A DNA stretch of 64,000 bases from Macrosoma leucophasiata. Taxonomy: Eukaryota > Arthropoda > Insecta > Lepidoptera > Hedylidae. The position numbers and the translations under genes were made by a program. This document shows positions 10,417-22,926 of this stretch, piece by piece. Under the pieces are notes generated by a model. That model ran no database searches and was not told where the DNA came from. It saw only the letters and a program-made list of their open reading frames with translations. The stretch lies in assembly GCA_036365455.1 (NCBI GenBank), contig JAWQUS010000008.1, positions 17,715,501-17,779,500 of the forward strand. The letters are read 5' to 3'. The first letter of the stretch is position 1, and each line of letters opens with the position of its first letter.

Positions 10417-11810
10417 TAGTATATAAAATTCTCGTGTCACAATGTTGGTTACTTTACTCCTCCGAAACGGCTTTACCGATTCTCATTAAATTTGGTGTGC
10501 CTAATATATACCCATTATAATATATATCATCATAATAGATAATAATCATACCCCTAAGTAATAAGGTGATTCCCAACAATTTTTTTTTACATTTAATTTT
10601 TTAATACTTTTTAAGGCGAGACGAAGTTGATATTTATGTTGCTGCTGACTGTGTTGTGTATATGGAGATGTATCTATGCACTCATGCGACCATATTTGTT
10701 TCGTTCCCTTTATTTCTGAGGCCGTTCATATCCTATCGCAACTCGGTACTTGGTGCTGATAGAAAATGATTTTAGATGGGAGATTTATCTGCCAAAAGAG
10801 TAGGTAGAAATCGAAGAGCTTTGCGTGTTATGACTGGAAGGACTGTTTTTCTAGTTTTTGCCCGTGAGTTTGTAGGTACATGAACCTACCCAAAGTACCA
10901 ATTTTTAAATTTCAAGTTTTATTTTCCGCTCTTTGAACTCTAAAATATAACATCATAATATATATTCCCGTTCCCTCTACCCAAGGCATCAGTGCTAAAT
11001 TGAAGCTTTCGACGAGCAGTAATTTCAGCTGTGCATTTTCTGTCAATCACTCGGTCTATAACTGAAGAATTTTAGATTTTTAAAGTGTACAAGGCAGTAA
11101 TACAAAAATAATATACATATATGCAGTGCTGAGTTATCCCATAAGCAAATTAAGCAACTGGTACCAGAAACACCACGTGTGGACATAGGCTCTCTCATTC
11201 ATGGTAATGATTTTTTTAAAAGGCACTTGGTGCTTTTTGATAAAGCGCACAGGAGTAAATTGTTTAGGGTATTAATATATGTGATTCGCCACTGTATGAA
11301 AATGCTTGTTTGTATTTCTCTTCACGCCAAAATACTGGTCATCATACTAATGAATAGAAATGATCCTAGTATGCTAGTATCTTAGGATATTACATTTAAT
11401 TACCATTCATAATATCAGATCATTATAATTTCATACTATGTGTAAATGTTTATTGTATATAGTAGGTAGGTACCTATTTATCTGTAGTATCATAAAGTGG
11501 CAGTCACGCACCTTCTTCTCGTTTTAGGTACCTATATAACATTTTACCTGTTTCTAAATTAAATAAATGTGTAGGTATCCTACATAATTTATGAATTCTA
11601 TGTATACATTAAAATACATGCAAACTAAACAACATAATATTAGGTTATCATAATGGCTATCATCATTAGTCACAAGTCCCATGCCGCATGATACTTTCCC
11701 ATTACTTATACTTACCATCAATGCCATAAATATAAGGCTATGCAACAATTTAGATGTACCTAAACAAAAACGGTCCGTCTGGCATTATTTCACAAGGGGA
11801 AGCAAAAAAA
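10417..11810. other. Partial Helitron-like start, then unannotated DNA
   Basis: A second Helitron-type start (TATATAAAATTCTCGTGTCA, from about 10420) fades out after roughly 120 bp. The remainder is AT-rich with TAGGTACCTAT words. The open frames at 11179 and 11554 have no family signal. Confidence 0.4.
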
Positions 11811-12287
11811 TAATGAAAATGTGCGAGTGAGAGGGTGTTATGCGAACGCGTGTGGCGTAAGAAAGAGATTTATGGAGCGCACTAGGGGAGTTGGAGAGCG
11901 AACCGGTTCTGCATGTGTGCAGACAGACGGTGCCTCCCTCCCCTCGCTTGTCGACCCTCGGCTACGAGGGCCTCACATTGTCGGCTTTTCCCCGAAGTGT
12001 TGCAATAATAATACCGACCAGCTCCCCTCACCGAGCACAAAGCCCCTAGTTACGTGTTGTTTTTTGTCGAAGAAATTAAAAAATGAACTGATTAGGTGTT
12101 GTGCGAATAATGAATACTAATAATTCCATGTATTTTATGTCAAAACGTCCACTGGTGTCTACACTTTCATTAAACCCAATCCTTTTTGTTGAACGACAAG
12201 ATTATGAAGCCTCTGTTAAAAACCACACGCGACGCACTCGACCACACTAATTCGCAACCGTAAAGTAAAAAAAATAACATAAAATAC

Positions 12288-12790
12288 CTTTTGGTGTAAA
12301 AACCATAAGAACAACGTTCCATCGTTCCAAAATAAAGGGTTAACTGAAACGTAAGCGCCGACCCATGCGGCAGTGATTAAAGGAAAAAACAAACAAAAAG
12401 GTAAGGATCGAGACATTCGCACAGGTGAAAGTAAACACAACACTTATTATCGACGAAAACGACATACAAACACACTTTATCGACAGTCCGACGCCCGTCT
12501 CATTGTAACAATAACCTTCTTTTCGAATGGCGAAACACTACTGTACAGTGTGCGCGCGCTACAGCCGTCGCGCCGCACCCATACCCCGCGCGCCCCTTTG
12601 TATAACGCTCACTTCGCCTGTCGCCAATGGTACGCCCGCTGCGTACAAAGCCCTGCCATTGGTCGGTTCACTTGCCGACCGTTCCACAAACAAAACCGGT
12701 TGCCAAGAACGGCACGAAAGGGCGCGAGGGACGAAATTAGCGTTTATGCGGTATTATTATTACTATTATCTATCTCTTTCTAACGTATTA
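12288..12790 (-). promoter_or_regulatory. CpG-rich block with CCAAT boxes, candidate minus-strand promoter and 5' exon
   Basis: Against an AT-rich background, 12530-12740 is rich in CG dinucleotides. It has CCAAT at 12624-12628 and ATTGG at 12658-12662. On the minus strand a plausible donor, AAG followed by GTATTT, lies at 12286-12288. A minus-strand first exon spliced to the exon at 1-415 would fit, but no transcript evidence is available. The overlapping open frames on both strands (12216-12841) are explained by high GC and low stop density. Confidence 0.4.
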
Positions 12791-12943
12791 TCTCCATGGA
12801 GATGGAGGTTCTCTAAGATTGGTTACCAAGTAGACGTTTGATGGTTCACCTTTGTGTATACTTTTAGTCCATTTTTAATGATTGTAATGCCAAATACTAA
12901 TTAATTAAATCTTTGTCTAATGGTCGTAGGTTTGGTAAGATGT

Positions 12944-13128
12944 TTTTTAATACCATGAAGTGGCAAACAAGCAGTTCACATTGATTGTACCTAAGTGAAT
13001 ACTGTAGCCTATAAACATCATAAAAATCAGATGATATTTCAATGTACGATGGGTTGCTACTCCTTAGTTTTCAGCTGTTAGGTACGTTATTGTGCCGGAA
13101 ATTATAAGGCCGTACTGCCACAATTGTA
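12944..13128 (+). repeat. Dispersed repeat M, diverged copy
   Basis: Matches the family whose core reads CTGCAGCCTATAGACAC with a downstream TGCCGGAAATTACAG block. Clearer copies are at 38070, 39797, 52540 and 59100. Confidence 0.5.
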
Positions 13129-15728
13129 AGAACAAAATAATGGGATATTATTAAATTACTAGCTAATGAGCACTTATATAAATTTCCATTTTTTTTCCTA
13201 ATGAAAGGAACATATAGCCATGTTGCAACTCGGCTGTTTTATGGCTTCTTTGTACGGCCCAACGGCTTCTACTCGCCTGGTATAAGCCGGCTTCTATGAT
13301 TAGGGTGAAAGTTACCCTTGCTTTGTTGGTATCTGCGTAGGTACTAACTACCACAGGAAGGGTGCGCTTTCTGTTCTTTCACTAGCTACCGGTATCTCAA
13401 TAAGCGTATATAAAAAAGTGTAGGTAATTTACTAAGCACTTGTACTACATATTAGGTCTTTTTTTAAGTCAATTGATTACCTCTGTCACAGGTTTTGTAA
13501 AACTTAATATTATTAATTGAGAAAACAAAAGACGATGTTTTAGTTGGAACGAAATTAGGCAAAATGCGAATCAAAATTAAATGCAATATGCGTAAAGATC
13601 ATCTGACGTATTGAAAATAAATAGATTAGAACCTACTTATTTAAATATGTATTGACTTATGTATCTAGGTAATAAGCCATTAAAAAGTATACAATGGCAT
13701 AATAAATTATTTTATATGTTATAATAAATAAATGAAACTGCATTTAGAGAAAATTACATTAATATAAAATTTAATTAAACTGATAAATTTATTCGTTCAT
13801 ATGCAAATAAATTGTCGATCTATTGCCTTGCCTGTATAGAAATACGTTTTTTGTATTTTTATCCCTGTAATTAGGTAAACAGTGTTTTCTTTGGAAACTT
13901 TGTAAGTCAGTGCCTATAAAGAAGGTATTAACGGCAGTACAAAAGTAGACTACAACAGACGAATGGTTCCCAATATCACATTAGCGCCATCTATGAACGC
14001 ATAAGAACTACAACAGAGCGCCATCTATACAGCAATTCACAAACTTCTTCAATTGAAAGTTTGTCGATTGTTATAGCACTGCCACCATTGTCTCTTGTGG
14101 CTTTAAAGCATCCAATTTTAATACAGTACCTACGTTAGTGTAAGTAGTAGTAGTGAGAAAATGTAGTAGGTACCTAACAAAGTAAACATAACTTCCTTTC
14201 TTGTAGTCAGAGGATGCCACTCTGCTTGTGTATGTTATTTTATCATATAATCCAGGCTGTGACGTCATAATATTTTCTTCTAGTAAGGTATAAAGGTATA
14301 TTAAATATAAGGTATATTTTATACTAGGGCTGGTTTAAGATAATTATCTACGTTTGTGAGAAAAAAGCAGATAGACATAACGAGAAACAGTTTAGAAACA
14401 CTACTGATATCGGAATGTACCTTTAATGACCCGTATCAGAAGTCAATTTCTTTGAAAGAAATAAGGCATAAGGGCTGAAATTAGATAACCAATCAATTTA
14501 GTTTAGGTAACATGATGAAGATTTATTTTTTAATTAGATTTGATTAGGATTATAAGCTGTGCAACCTTCAAATAAAACAAATCAACAACAGATGAAAACA
14601 AAATAAATCTGAATTGTAGCTCTTTAATAGGCTAGGCTACTATGTGATTTATTTTATGAACTGAACAGCTGATGTGGAAGTTGTATTCCTAAGAGTAATT
14701 CTCACATTTCGCACTTGGGGATACGAGCCAAAAAAAGCCAGAACATTTGTTGATATTTCGACAACTGATGGCGGATGTAAGACAGCTCTTTTAAATGATA
14801 ATTCGCGATCATTAGATATTTATTCTTACCTATATAGTGTAATGAAGAGGAAGGTGCCCATGGGGTAGAATAATTTAGCGAAAATAAAAGCTACATATGT
14901 TATAAGTACTATCGTAATCTTCGCTGACCAATCGAAAATATTTAATTTTCTATATAGAACACATCTAAGAGGTGAAAATTTATGTAAATCGTGAGGTGAC
15001 CTAAGTTGTGATAAAAATTATTCAGCGTCACAATTATATTTGTAAACGTAGCATATTTTGTCCTGCAATACAGGCAAAGGTAAATATTTTTTGTGTCCTT
15101 AATAATTTTGAGACTGGTTGGATACTATTTTTTTTAAGTAACGTGATTTACAAGTTAATTACACAGAGTTTTTACAAGTGACAATAACACTTTCTTAATA
15201 CATGTTTCGTATAAAAATAGCATACCTAGTGCCAATCAAAGGGGGTGGAGGAGAGTAATGTAATTTGTATTGACATACAAGACTTGAATTTATGTTAAAA
15301 ATAAAAGTAACTATAAAACAAACTATAGCAAAAGCTTCGTAAACATACTTATATCAAAAGAAAGTGAAAGTCGTTTAACGTCATAATTAGGTAGGTCTCG
15401 GTAAATTAAGTTAGAACGAAAGCATTCTTGGGTAGTCAAAGCGTTGCAATGCAAAAAAAGTACGATCATTGGAGTAAAAAACATTCCCAGATTATATTTC
15501 TAGCTAATGCTAATCAATCACCCATTAGGTACTTTATGATGAGAAGTTTGTCCACGCACATACCTAATGTGTATGTTTGTGGGCATGGACAAATGGCATA
15601 AGAATGCCTTACTTACTTTTAGTATTCCTCTTGATTTATCTATATCGTAAAAAATCGTGGTACAATAATCCGATCTATCACGATCCCGCTAAATGTGTGA
15701 ACGTCAAATAAAAACTTTGATTCCCAAC
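13129..15728. other. 2.6 kb without an identifiable gene
   Basis: AT-rich sequence. Two AGCGCCATCTAT words lie at about 13984 and 14020. The short frames at 13163, 14071 and 14674 show no domain, no paired splice sites and no repeat elsewhere in the window. Confidence 0.4.
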
Positions 15729-15730
15729 TA

Positions 15731-17887
15731 AAGGAGATGTTGCGAGATCGGCTCTGGTTCGTACATGTCCTCAAAAAATGGGTAAATTAAAGCTGAATCC
15801 GAAAAAAATACAATTTATTTATTCAAGAATATATTTTAGAGTTACAACTACATTTAATTCAAACGATTTTATCATTTTCAACCATGTTCCCAACCATGTA
15901 TCCAATTGATCAATTTAAAGAAGTGCCGATGATTTTTTTTTAATTTGAAATCGATTAGTAGGTATAGTATTAACACATAAAATCGATTTCGATTGTATTT
16001 AGAAAATATCACTTTTTTCCCCATCATCATTTCAGCCAAAAGACGTCCACTGTTGAACAAAGGCCTCCCTCAAAGAATGCCACAACGAACGTTCCCGGGC
16101 TGCCCTCATCCAGCGATTTCCCGCGACCTTCACCAGGTCGTCGGTCCACTTCGTGGGGGGCCTGCCTACGCTTCGTTTTCCGGTACGTGGTCGCCACTCT
16201 AGAACTCTTCTGCCCCAACGGCCGTCAGTCCTGCGAGCTATGTGCCCTGCCCACTGCCACTTCAGTTTCGCTATTCGGTGGGCTATGTCGGTTACTTTGG
16301 TTCTCATGCGGATCTCCTCATTTCTGATTCGATCTCGCAGAGAAACTCCGAGCATAGCCCTCTCCATTGCTCTCTGAGTGACCTTGAGCCTTCTTATGAG
16401 GCCCATAGTGAGCGACCACGTTTCGGTTCCGTATGTCATCACTGGCAACACACACTGGTCAAAGACCTTCTTCTTCAGACACTGCAGTAAATTGGACGAG
16501 AAGATATAACGCAGCTTCCCGAACGCTGCCCATCCGAGTTGGATTCGGCGATTGACCTCTTTCTCGAAGTTGGACCTACCTTACTGGACCGTTTGTCCCA
16601 GGTATACATAATCGTCAACAACTTCGAGTGTAGAACAACTTCAAGTGTAGTACCCTCGACCATAACAGGAGTGGGCGTTACAAGGACATTCGACATAATC
16701 TTCGTCTTGTCCATGTTCATTTTAAGGCCCACTCGTTGGGAGACCCTACTGAGGCCATTGAGCATTGTGCCAAGGTCTTCCAGGGTCTCAGCCATGACTA
16801 CGATATCATCCGCAAATCGGAGGTGGGAGATGTACTCGCCGTTAATGTTGATGCCGAGTCCGTTCCAGTCCAGAAGCTTGAAGACATCTTCCAATGCAGC
16901 GGTGAACAGTTTCGGAGATGTGACATCTCCCTGTCTCACACCTCGCTGCAGTTGGATAGGTTTCGAGCTCTGGTCCTGAAGGCGAACCGACATAGTGGGG
17001 TTTTCGTACAAGCTCCTGAGCACCTCAATGTATCGGTAGACGACTTGGCACCTCTGGAGAGACTGTAGCACAGCCCAAATCTCGACCGAATCGAAGGCTT
17101 TCTCATAGTCCACAAACGCTAAACATAAGGGCTGATTATACTCTTCTGTCTTCTGTATAACCTGCCGCAGCGTGTGTATGTGGTCTATGGTGCTAAAACC
17201 TTTACGGAACCCGGCTTGTTCGGGAGGCTGTCGCCGAGAGGCTTGTCGTCGAGTCTGCGAGATAGACGGTTCGTTATTACTCTCGAAAACAGCTTATAGA
17301 CGTGACTTAGATGTGCGATGGGAGTATAGTTTTTAAGAAGGGTATTGTCACCCTTTTTAAGGAACAGTACCACCACACTTCTGTTCCACGCCTGGGATAC
17401 ATTTTTCCCTCGGATATGACGGAATCGAACATCAACTGAAGAGCTTCTAATACTGGCCGCCCGCCCGCTTTCAGGAGTTCAGCAGTGATTCCGTCATCAC
17501 CCGGCGCCCTGTTGTTTTGCAGCTGTTTGAGTGCCGTACTAATCTCATCTAGACTGACGTCCGGGATATCTTCGGTGTAGTGTCGGGTCAGTCCGGCTCT
17601 AGGATCTGCTGCCGGACTGTTAGCAAGTGGTCGCACTGTCGCGTACAACTGTCCGTAGAACCGCTCGATCTCTTCCGCAAGCACAGGTTTCGACGATACG
17701 ATTCTGTCGTCCTCTGTCTTCAGCTTAGTCAGGCAGCTCTGCCTTATAGACAGATCTTTGGCGAACACTTTGGAGCCCTTGTGCCGCTCTATGGCCGTTT
17801 TAATACTGTCAGTATTAAACTGCCGAAGGTCGCGAGTCATGGCCGGAGTCATGGCCGGAGGTCCATACATTTTTGCAACATCTCCTT
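15731..17887. mobile_element. Short TIR element, third copy, split by an RTE LINE
   Basis: The ends AAGGAGATGTTGC (15731) and GCAACATCTCCTT (17887) are exact inverted repeats, with TA on both sides (15729-15730, 17888-17889). The left 160 bp match the copies at 1164 and 1632. The centre is replaced by the RTE fragment at 16018-17850. Confidence 0.75.
16018..17850 (-). pseudogene. RTE-clade LINE: reverse transcriptase and C-terminal region, 5' truncated
   Basis: Minus-strand pieces add up to most of an RTE-type reverse transcriptase. 17307-17870 covers the region before the fingers (ISTALKQLQNNRAPGDDGIT, the usual 'NNKAPGxDGI' motif). 16475-17113 covers the palm: MDYEKAFDSV (motif A), QRGVRQGDVTSPKLF (motif B) and FADDIVVMAE (the catalytic FADD box). 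16032-16451 covers the post-RT tail with YGTETW and WAGHIARR. Frameshifts near 17113-17310 and 16470 break the frame, and the N-terminal endonuclease is missing. The 3' end with CATCATCATTTCAGCC (inverted) is present. It lies inside the TIR element at 15731-17887. The copy is dead as a single protein. Confidence 0.8.
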
Positions 17888-17889
17888 TA

Positions 17890-18539
17890 CAGTTACGGTA
17901 AATTTACACTTCTAACTTCACCTTAAAATCAATAATTTCGCGAGAACTATGCGCAACCACAAACTCGTCAAACTAAAGTGTCACTTAGCAGTAAGACGCC
18001 GAATATCGGGCCCTTAATTTTAAAGGACACTTAAGAAAGATGATGTGAACACTAAAGTAATGATAAACAAGAATTCAACATCTTTACTTTCTTGCAGGAT
18101 TCCCTTACATTAAATGTGAAGGTGAAAAAAAGCATTAGGGTCGAAAATGTAATAAACCTACCCCCAAAATCAGACACGAAATTTATACCTGATGCATGCT
18201 ATGATCATGACAGAAGCCTCGATAATAATGTAGTGGCGTTGAAATTTGAAGTTTTAGCAATGTTTCTTTCATCTTTTATTTTGCCGTATGCATATCCGGA
18301 ACAGTCATGCACGCTTAAATGTCTTTGCCTTTGGCGGCGTCGTGTGGCGGGTTGCTCACTTCCCTCTAAAATGGTCGAGGAGGGCAATGGCTGTCACATG
18401 CGTCATACTCGTGAACGGGTGCTGTTGGTGGGGACTGGTCTGTTCTGGTTTGCAGGGGCTACATCACATTTAGTAGATAGCAGTTTATTTGCATCTATGC
18501 TATGGACGTTGACATTATTTGATTTTTCACGATAATCTG
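17890..18539. other. Unassigned; contains a 147-codon open frame of unknown origin
   Basis: Plus-strand frame 18092-18535 begins just after a splice-acceptor-like TTTCTTGCAG (18089-18098 area). Its composition is not clearly protein-like in the second half. It directly precedes a LINE 3' tail, so it may be degraded LINE sequence. I do not call it a gene. Confidence 0.35.
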
Positions 18540-18895
18540 TACTAGATTTAAGCTTTCATTTAAAAGAGCTCTTACTGAGTTTGTTGGGTAGCGGAGTTCT
18601 TCTCAGTAGTGACTGCACTTGGAACTCTGCTAAGTGAATAACATTGATCTTGACGAATAAGTTTTTCTTTTTCTTCATTTATTATCATTGAAGGAATTGA
18701 AAAATTTTATGATTATTATGTTTTAACCAAATAGTTTACATTTTAATTTTTAATTTACTATTAATATATGATTTTTCTTTACTATATGTAATGGTTATTC
18801 GCTCTAGGTAGTTTATGATTTATTGACGTTTTGAAAGTATCTGTAAAGATCTATTCGAAATAAAAATATTTTCTATTTCTATTTCTATTTCAATG
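18540..18895 (+). mobile_element. LINE 3' untranslated fragment with (CTATTT)n tail
   Basis: The block AAAAGAGCTCTTACTGAGTT, then a GGTTCTTCTCAG-like segment and a terminal CTATTT microsatellite, match the 3' ends typical of lepidopteran Jockey/CR1-type LINEs as I recall them. No reverse transcriptase is preserved next to it. Confidence 0.45.
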
Positions 18896-18929
18896 ATTAA
18901 GTATTATTAAAAAAAAAAAAAAAAAAAAC

Positions 18930-19215
18930 GTAACTTCACGCCTGTAATCCCCGAAGGGGTAGGCAGAGGTAAATGCATGCATTCAAGCATACATGCAAAC
19001 ACCCACGATTCGCCGGTTACGTTTTGGCCCATGTAACAGGTGGCGAGCCTGTTGACATCTCCGGGCACATTACCAAACTTAACCATTAAAAAAAAAGTTT
19101 GCTAAAATTTCAAACAGCTACAAAGACTGATCCGAAACATAAATATCTGTAGGTCATACAAATAATTTGCCCCGCGCTGCGGGGATCTGACCCGCGGGAA
19201 TTGGTCATCACACAC
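18930..19215 (-). mobile_element. tRNA-derived SINE, tail part
   Basis: Reverse-complement match to the body of the SINE at 24150-24470: the CCTGTAATCCCCGAAGGGGT end, the GTTACATGGGCCAAAACGTA block and the TCTGGAGATGTC-like block. The head is not clear here. Confidence 0.6.
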
Positions 19216-20600
19216 ATTGTCATCTTTTATTATCTATCTCTAGGTCCGCAACTACATTATTTTGTTCTGTTATGAGTGAACGTTATGGAAAAATATAAAT
19301 GTGGATTTCTTGTCAGTACTATATTTGGCGTTTATGATCCACCAAACACTACAGTATGGCACCCTATTTTTTCTATATCCTCTCTAATTTTATCATGGTA
19401 CTAAGTAGTGTTATCGTTAAAGGTGTGATCCATGAGACCTTTTAGTCCAATTTTATCAATAATCATTTTGGAGTTAGAGTAGATTCTTAGTTGATTTCTG
19501 TTAACGATTGTATGTAGTTCTATTCATTGAGTAACTGTTTCCAATCTCTCACTACCACTAGAGAATAACAACAAAAACGCACCACTGGTGTGCTTAGTTT
19601 ATTTTCATCTTCCCCCCCGTACAAGATAATCGGAGGAGGTGTGCTCATTTTCTTCTCTGACACTCTCCCACTCACAAGTATCTTCAGTCAGTTGAATCTA
19701 GTCAAAGTACTACAATGTCGGCCTTTGGTAATTTTCTTTAACTTCTTGTTTTGTTTAGGTGGGATTCAGGAAGTTCCGGTTGGCTTGGAGGTTTTTATTG
19801 AGTGCTTTGTTTTTATTCTGTGTTTATTTATGTATGATCTCGTTGTCTATGCAATCTTGTTTCATTATTTAATGTAATCTAGATCTATTATTATTTGTAG
19901 TCACAATTTTATATTTTTACTGTAGTTTTTTGGAATTGTTGTTTTTCTTTATGATGAATTGATAATACTTTTTTATCTTGCGGACAAGACTACACTAGGC
20001 CTACAAGACTGACGCTTGATGGATTTAGTAAACTGGGTCACAGGTTCATATGGCGCCCATATTACAAACTACCTAGTTTAGGGCCCGATGGTTAAATCTT
20101 AATAAGAAAATCAGTCAGCTTTATTATTTATAATGGTTTTTTGGTGTACAATTAAGTGAAGGTATTATTATTATTAATTCAGTACCAACACCCATTATCA
20201 GAGGCCTGTAATCTCGGTAAGTAATATCAAAATATTATAGATATCCACACAATACAACACAGACTAACCCATGTACAGTATCCAACAAGAAATATTGCAC
20301 ATGGAGCCTACGAAAGAGACAATCGGCTACTTTCGACTTCGTAGAGCGTTATCTTTGATGCTCACTGCCTACGTAAGCATTGGCAATCCGGTATTGGTCA
20401 AAACTGTATTAATATGTACTATTTATTTTTCGCAATAACACATGCGAGTGAACTTCAGAAATAAAAGAAAAAACTGAAAGAAAAATTATAAAGTGAACAG
20501 CGACATCTTAACTATATTGTATAAACTGCAAAGTCTATCATATCGGTTGTATAGCTATTAATTAGTTATCAATGGATGTCGTTCACCAACCCTAAATCGG
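19216..20600. other. 1.4 kb without an identified feature
   Basis: AT-rich. The 95-codon frame at 19590-19877 is hydrophobic and low in complexity, with no domain or splice support. Confidence 0.35.
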
Positions 20601-20629
20601 TTAAAAATCAAAAAGGTAAAGTTGACGCA

Positions 20630-20848
20630 TCGGCACACTGTGGACACACCGCCAAAATTCCATACAAACGCTTAATTTGGTTTCTATCCATCAGTGACGT
20701 GCACGCGCACCTGTGTGCGTAGCACGTACAAAATACCAACAGTGGCCCATAAGAGGAGAAAGGGTTGTGTATGTGTCCAAATCGGGCGGGACGTCGAAGT
20801 GTCCATTCTATACGTAGTATTATTACATATTCTCTGGCATCGGTGTGG
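20630..20848 (+). repeat. Single arm related to the foldback at 22.9-23.3 kb
   Basis: The order of blocks (CCATACAAACGCTT, GTGTGCGTAGCACGTA, CGGGCGGGACGTCGAAGTGT, TATTACATATTCTCT) matches 23105-23315 in the same orientation. Confidence 0.65.
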
Positions 20849-20925
20849 GACTTCGGTAGCTTATTGGTAAAGCGGCTGGACTGGTTATCATGAGGTCGCA
20901 GGTTCGATTCCTGCCCAAAGCCAAA
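20849..20925 (+). mobile_element. tRNA-like SINE head
   Basis: It has an A-box-like TAGCTTATTGG and a B box GGTTCGATTCC with tRNA spacing. A convincing acceptor stem and 7-base anticodon loop do not fold, so a tRNA-derived SINE fragment is likelier than a functional tRNA. Confidence 0.45.
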
Positions 20926-22300
20926 TTTTTCTTTCCGTTTTTTCTTTAATTTCTGTATCAATATGGTCGACAAACGTCACATAGACAAGGTGTGAAAGAG
21001 ATAATTCGCTACAGACCCAAAATAAGCCGAAGTCTCCTTGCTAAGGTCGATGTGCAATATTTCTTGTTGGATGCTGTGTTTAGTTATTGTCACTCACTGT
21101 CGTTATTTTGGCTCAGGGAATCAACGAAGCATCACATTGAAACCGAACGTTTTATGCATTCAAAATGTCGAAAATATGACACACAATGATTACACGCCTT
21201 GAGTCCGTCCGGACTACGGACGGTAGTTATCTAACTAATATAGGTCACATCAGGATCTTCCTTTATAGTAAGATATTTTTTTGTTTTAAACCGACTTAGA
21301 TGGATGGGCTGGAGGGTGAGTTATGTAAGAACCCCTATGATCTCCACCTGCATCCACCCCTGCAGGCATTGGCAACTTGAACGCGAGAACCAGAGTCAAA
21401 CGTAATTTAAATCGAACGAATCAAATGATGCCTTGATCTCACCCCAACTCCTTTGCGTATAAATAGAATATTGATCAAACCTAGGTAGATAGATAGGTAC
21501 CTACTACCTTATAGGTACAGAATGTTTCTAATCCCAAACTGTAAGTTGAAGTGAAATAATACGTTACATCAAGTCAGTTATTCTATTTTTTTTAATATTA
21601 CATTCGGATTGTTGATATTGTGTGTCACATAGACATGGGCGCTGTGCAACTTTTCGCTACTCTTTCTATTTTCGCGGTCCATGTTGGGAACCATGTGCAT
21701 GGAGTCGTCCGACCATCATACAGGACCTTGAGTCAATGTTGGTATGTCAGATCCGGTATTCACTTGAACGCCGTTGAGTGGCCTTACGGGAGGCCCAACA
21801 CAGGCAACCATCGAACAGTGACGGCGCTTGAAGGTTCCGGTGAGGTCTAGTTAATTAACTAGAAGCCGCAGATTGGTCCTCCTCCGGTTTCTATATGAAT
21901 AAACTCGCGCGGTTATAGTTCAAACTCTGGTGGTCGCGCGTACAATAGCGTAACCTCACAGATATGCGAGTGTGCGGATACGTCAACACGCGCGTCAACA
22001 TGGTTGCGGTCAGTCTTGCGGAATTGTCTGATGCTCTCCATCTTGAGATTCCTCTGGATCGAGCGTCTGGAGGGTGCTTTGACGATCTGGTGGAGTGTTT
22101 TATTTTTTTAGAAATGAGGACGAACCAGGCTTGATTCACATCATTTCGACGTTTACTGACATCCTTCGTAAGGAGAGCCCGATGGGCAGTGCATCGATAA
22201 CTCTCTGCATATTCGTGGCAATGTGTGCTTCGATGATTGAGGTGGTTTCGTAGGCTGTGTCAATATCATCATGTCATGAACCTTCATGACAAACAGGTCT
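20926..22300. other. No assigned gene
   Basis: Moderate-GC sequence at 21640-22140 has short frames on both strands but no recognisable protein. The plus frame 21620-21850 starts with a hydrophobic stretch and might suggest a signal peptide, but nothing else supports it. Confidence 0.35.
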
Positions 22301-22738
22301 ACAGAACATATTGATGGTAAGTGAATAAATAGCCTATAAACATCGACATAAAAATCAGATATTTCAATTTGCGTTGCCACTTCTGAGTTTAAGTTGAACT
22401 TATGGTGCGGGAAGTCATCACTGAACACCGAGTGTCCGGCGAAAGGCAGGTTCCTTTCCAGTCCAACATTCCAGTTTGAATTCCATTCAAGCAATTCTGT
22501 ACATTGGGCGTCCTCCACCAAGTCTGAAACGTCGATTAGTAAGAACACAAGTCATTCTTAACTAATCGGCGTTTCAGATTCGAATCGAGGAGGCGCTGCT
22601 TCGGTTGAATGCTCGTTGGGCTAACAATTGTGCCAAACTATGTATTATTGGACGCCTATTGCCCAAGAGTATTGCAATGGCTGTGCTCTAGAGCTATTCC
22701 GCTGCCGGTTATGTCCGGACGGATGAAAAACGAAGGAT

Positions 22739-22772
22739 GAGGCCGGAACGAGTACTTACTCGTTCCGGCCTC
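22739..22772. repeat. Near-perfect palindrome, 16-bp arms, 2-base loop
   Basis: GAGGCCGGAACGAGTA at 22739-22754 is exactly reverse-complementary to 22757-22772. It is GC-rich in an otherwise ordinary stretch. Confidence 0.75.
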
Positions 22773-22926
22773 CTCCACTACCTACACGTGAACGGATTAG
22801 GAAGCTGCAAGCTGCAGGAGAACTGGCTGCGATGTTACGGCGGTTAAGAAGATCACATGATTACATTGGCAATACTACACTCAATCATGATATTCCCAGC
22901 AAAAGGCGAAAAGGTAGGCCAATACC

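Noticed and set aside
11821..12120. 99-codon plus-strand frame in GC-rich DNA
   Set aside because: Composition follows the CpG-rich surroundings; no domain, no conserved start and no splice logic.
12373..12841. Overlapping 136- and 104-codon plus-strand frames
   Set aside because: Both lie in the CpG-rich block where stops are rare; the two frames overlap each other and neither looks protein-like.
16539..17068. Plus-strand frames opposite the RTE element
   Set aside because: Antisense shadows of the reverse-transcriptase coding strand.
18092..18535. 147-codon plus frame after an acceptor-like site
   Set aside because: No recognisable family, abrupt change of character halfway, and it adjoins a LINE 3' tail; more likely degraded repeat.
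20854..20925. Possible tRNA gene
   Set aside because: A and B boxes are present, but the acceptor stem and anticodon arm do not pair properly; treated as a SINE head.
21620..21850. Small secreted-protein-like frame with hydrophobic start
   Set aside because: Only a weak signal-peptide look; no splice partners, cysteine pattern or repeat of the frame elsewhere.
22153..22548. 131-codon minus-strand frame
   Set aside because: Part of it coincides with a repeat-M fragment (about 22309-22390), so it is not a single coding unit.
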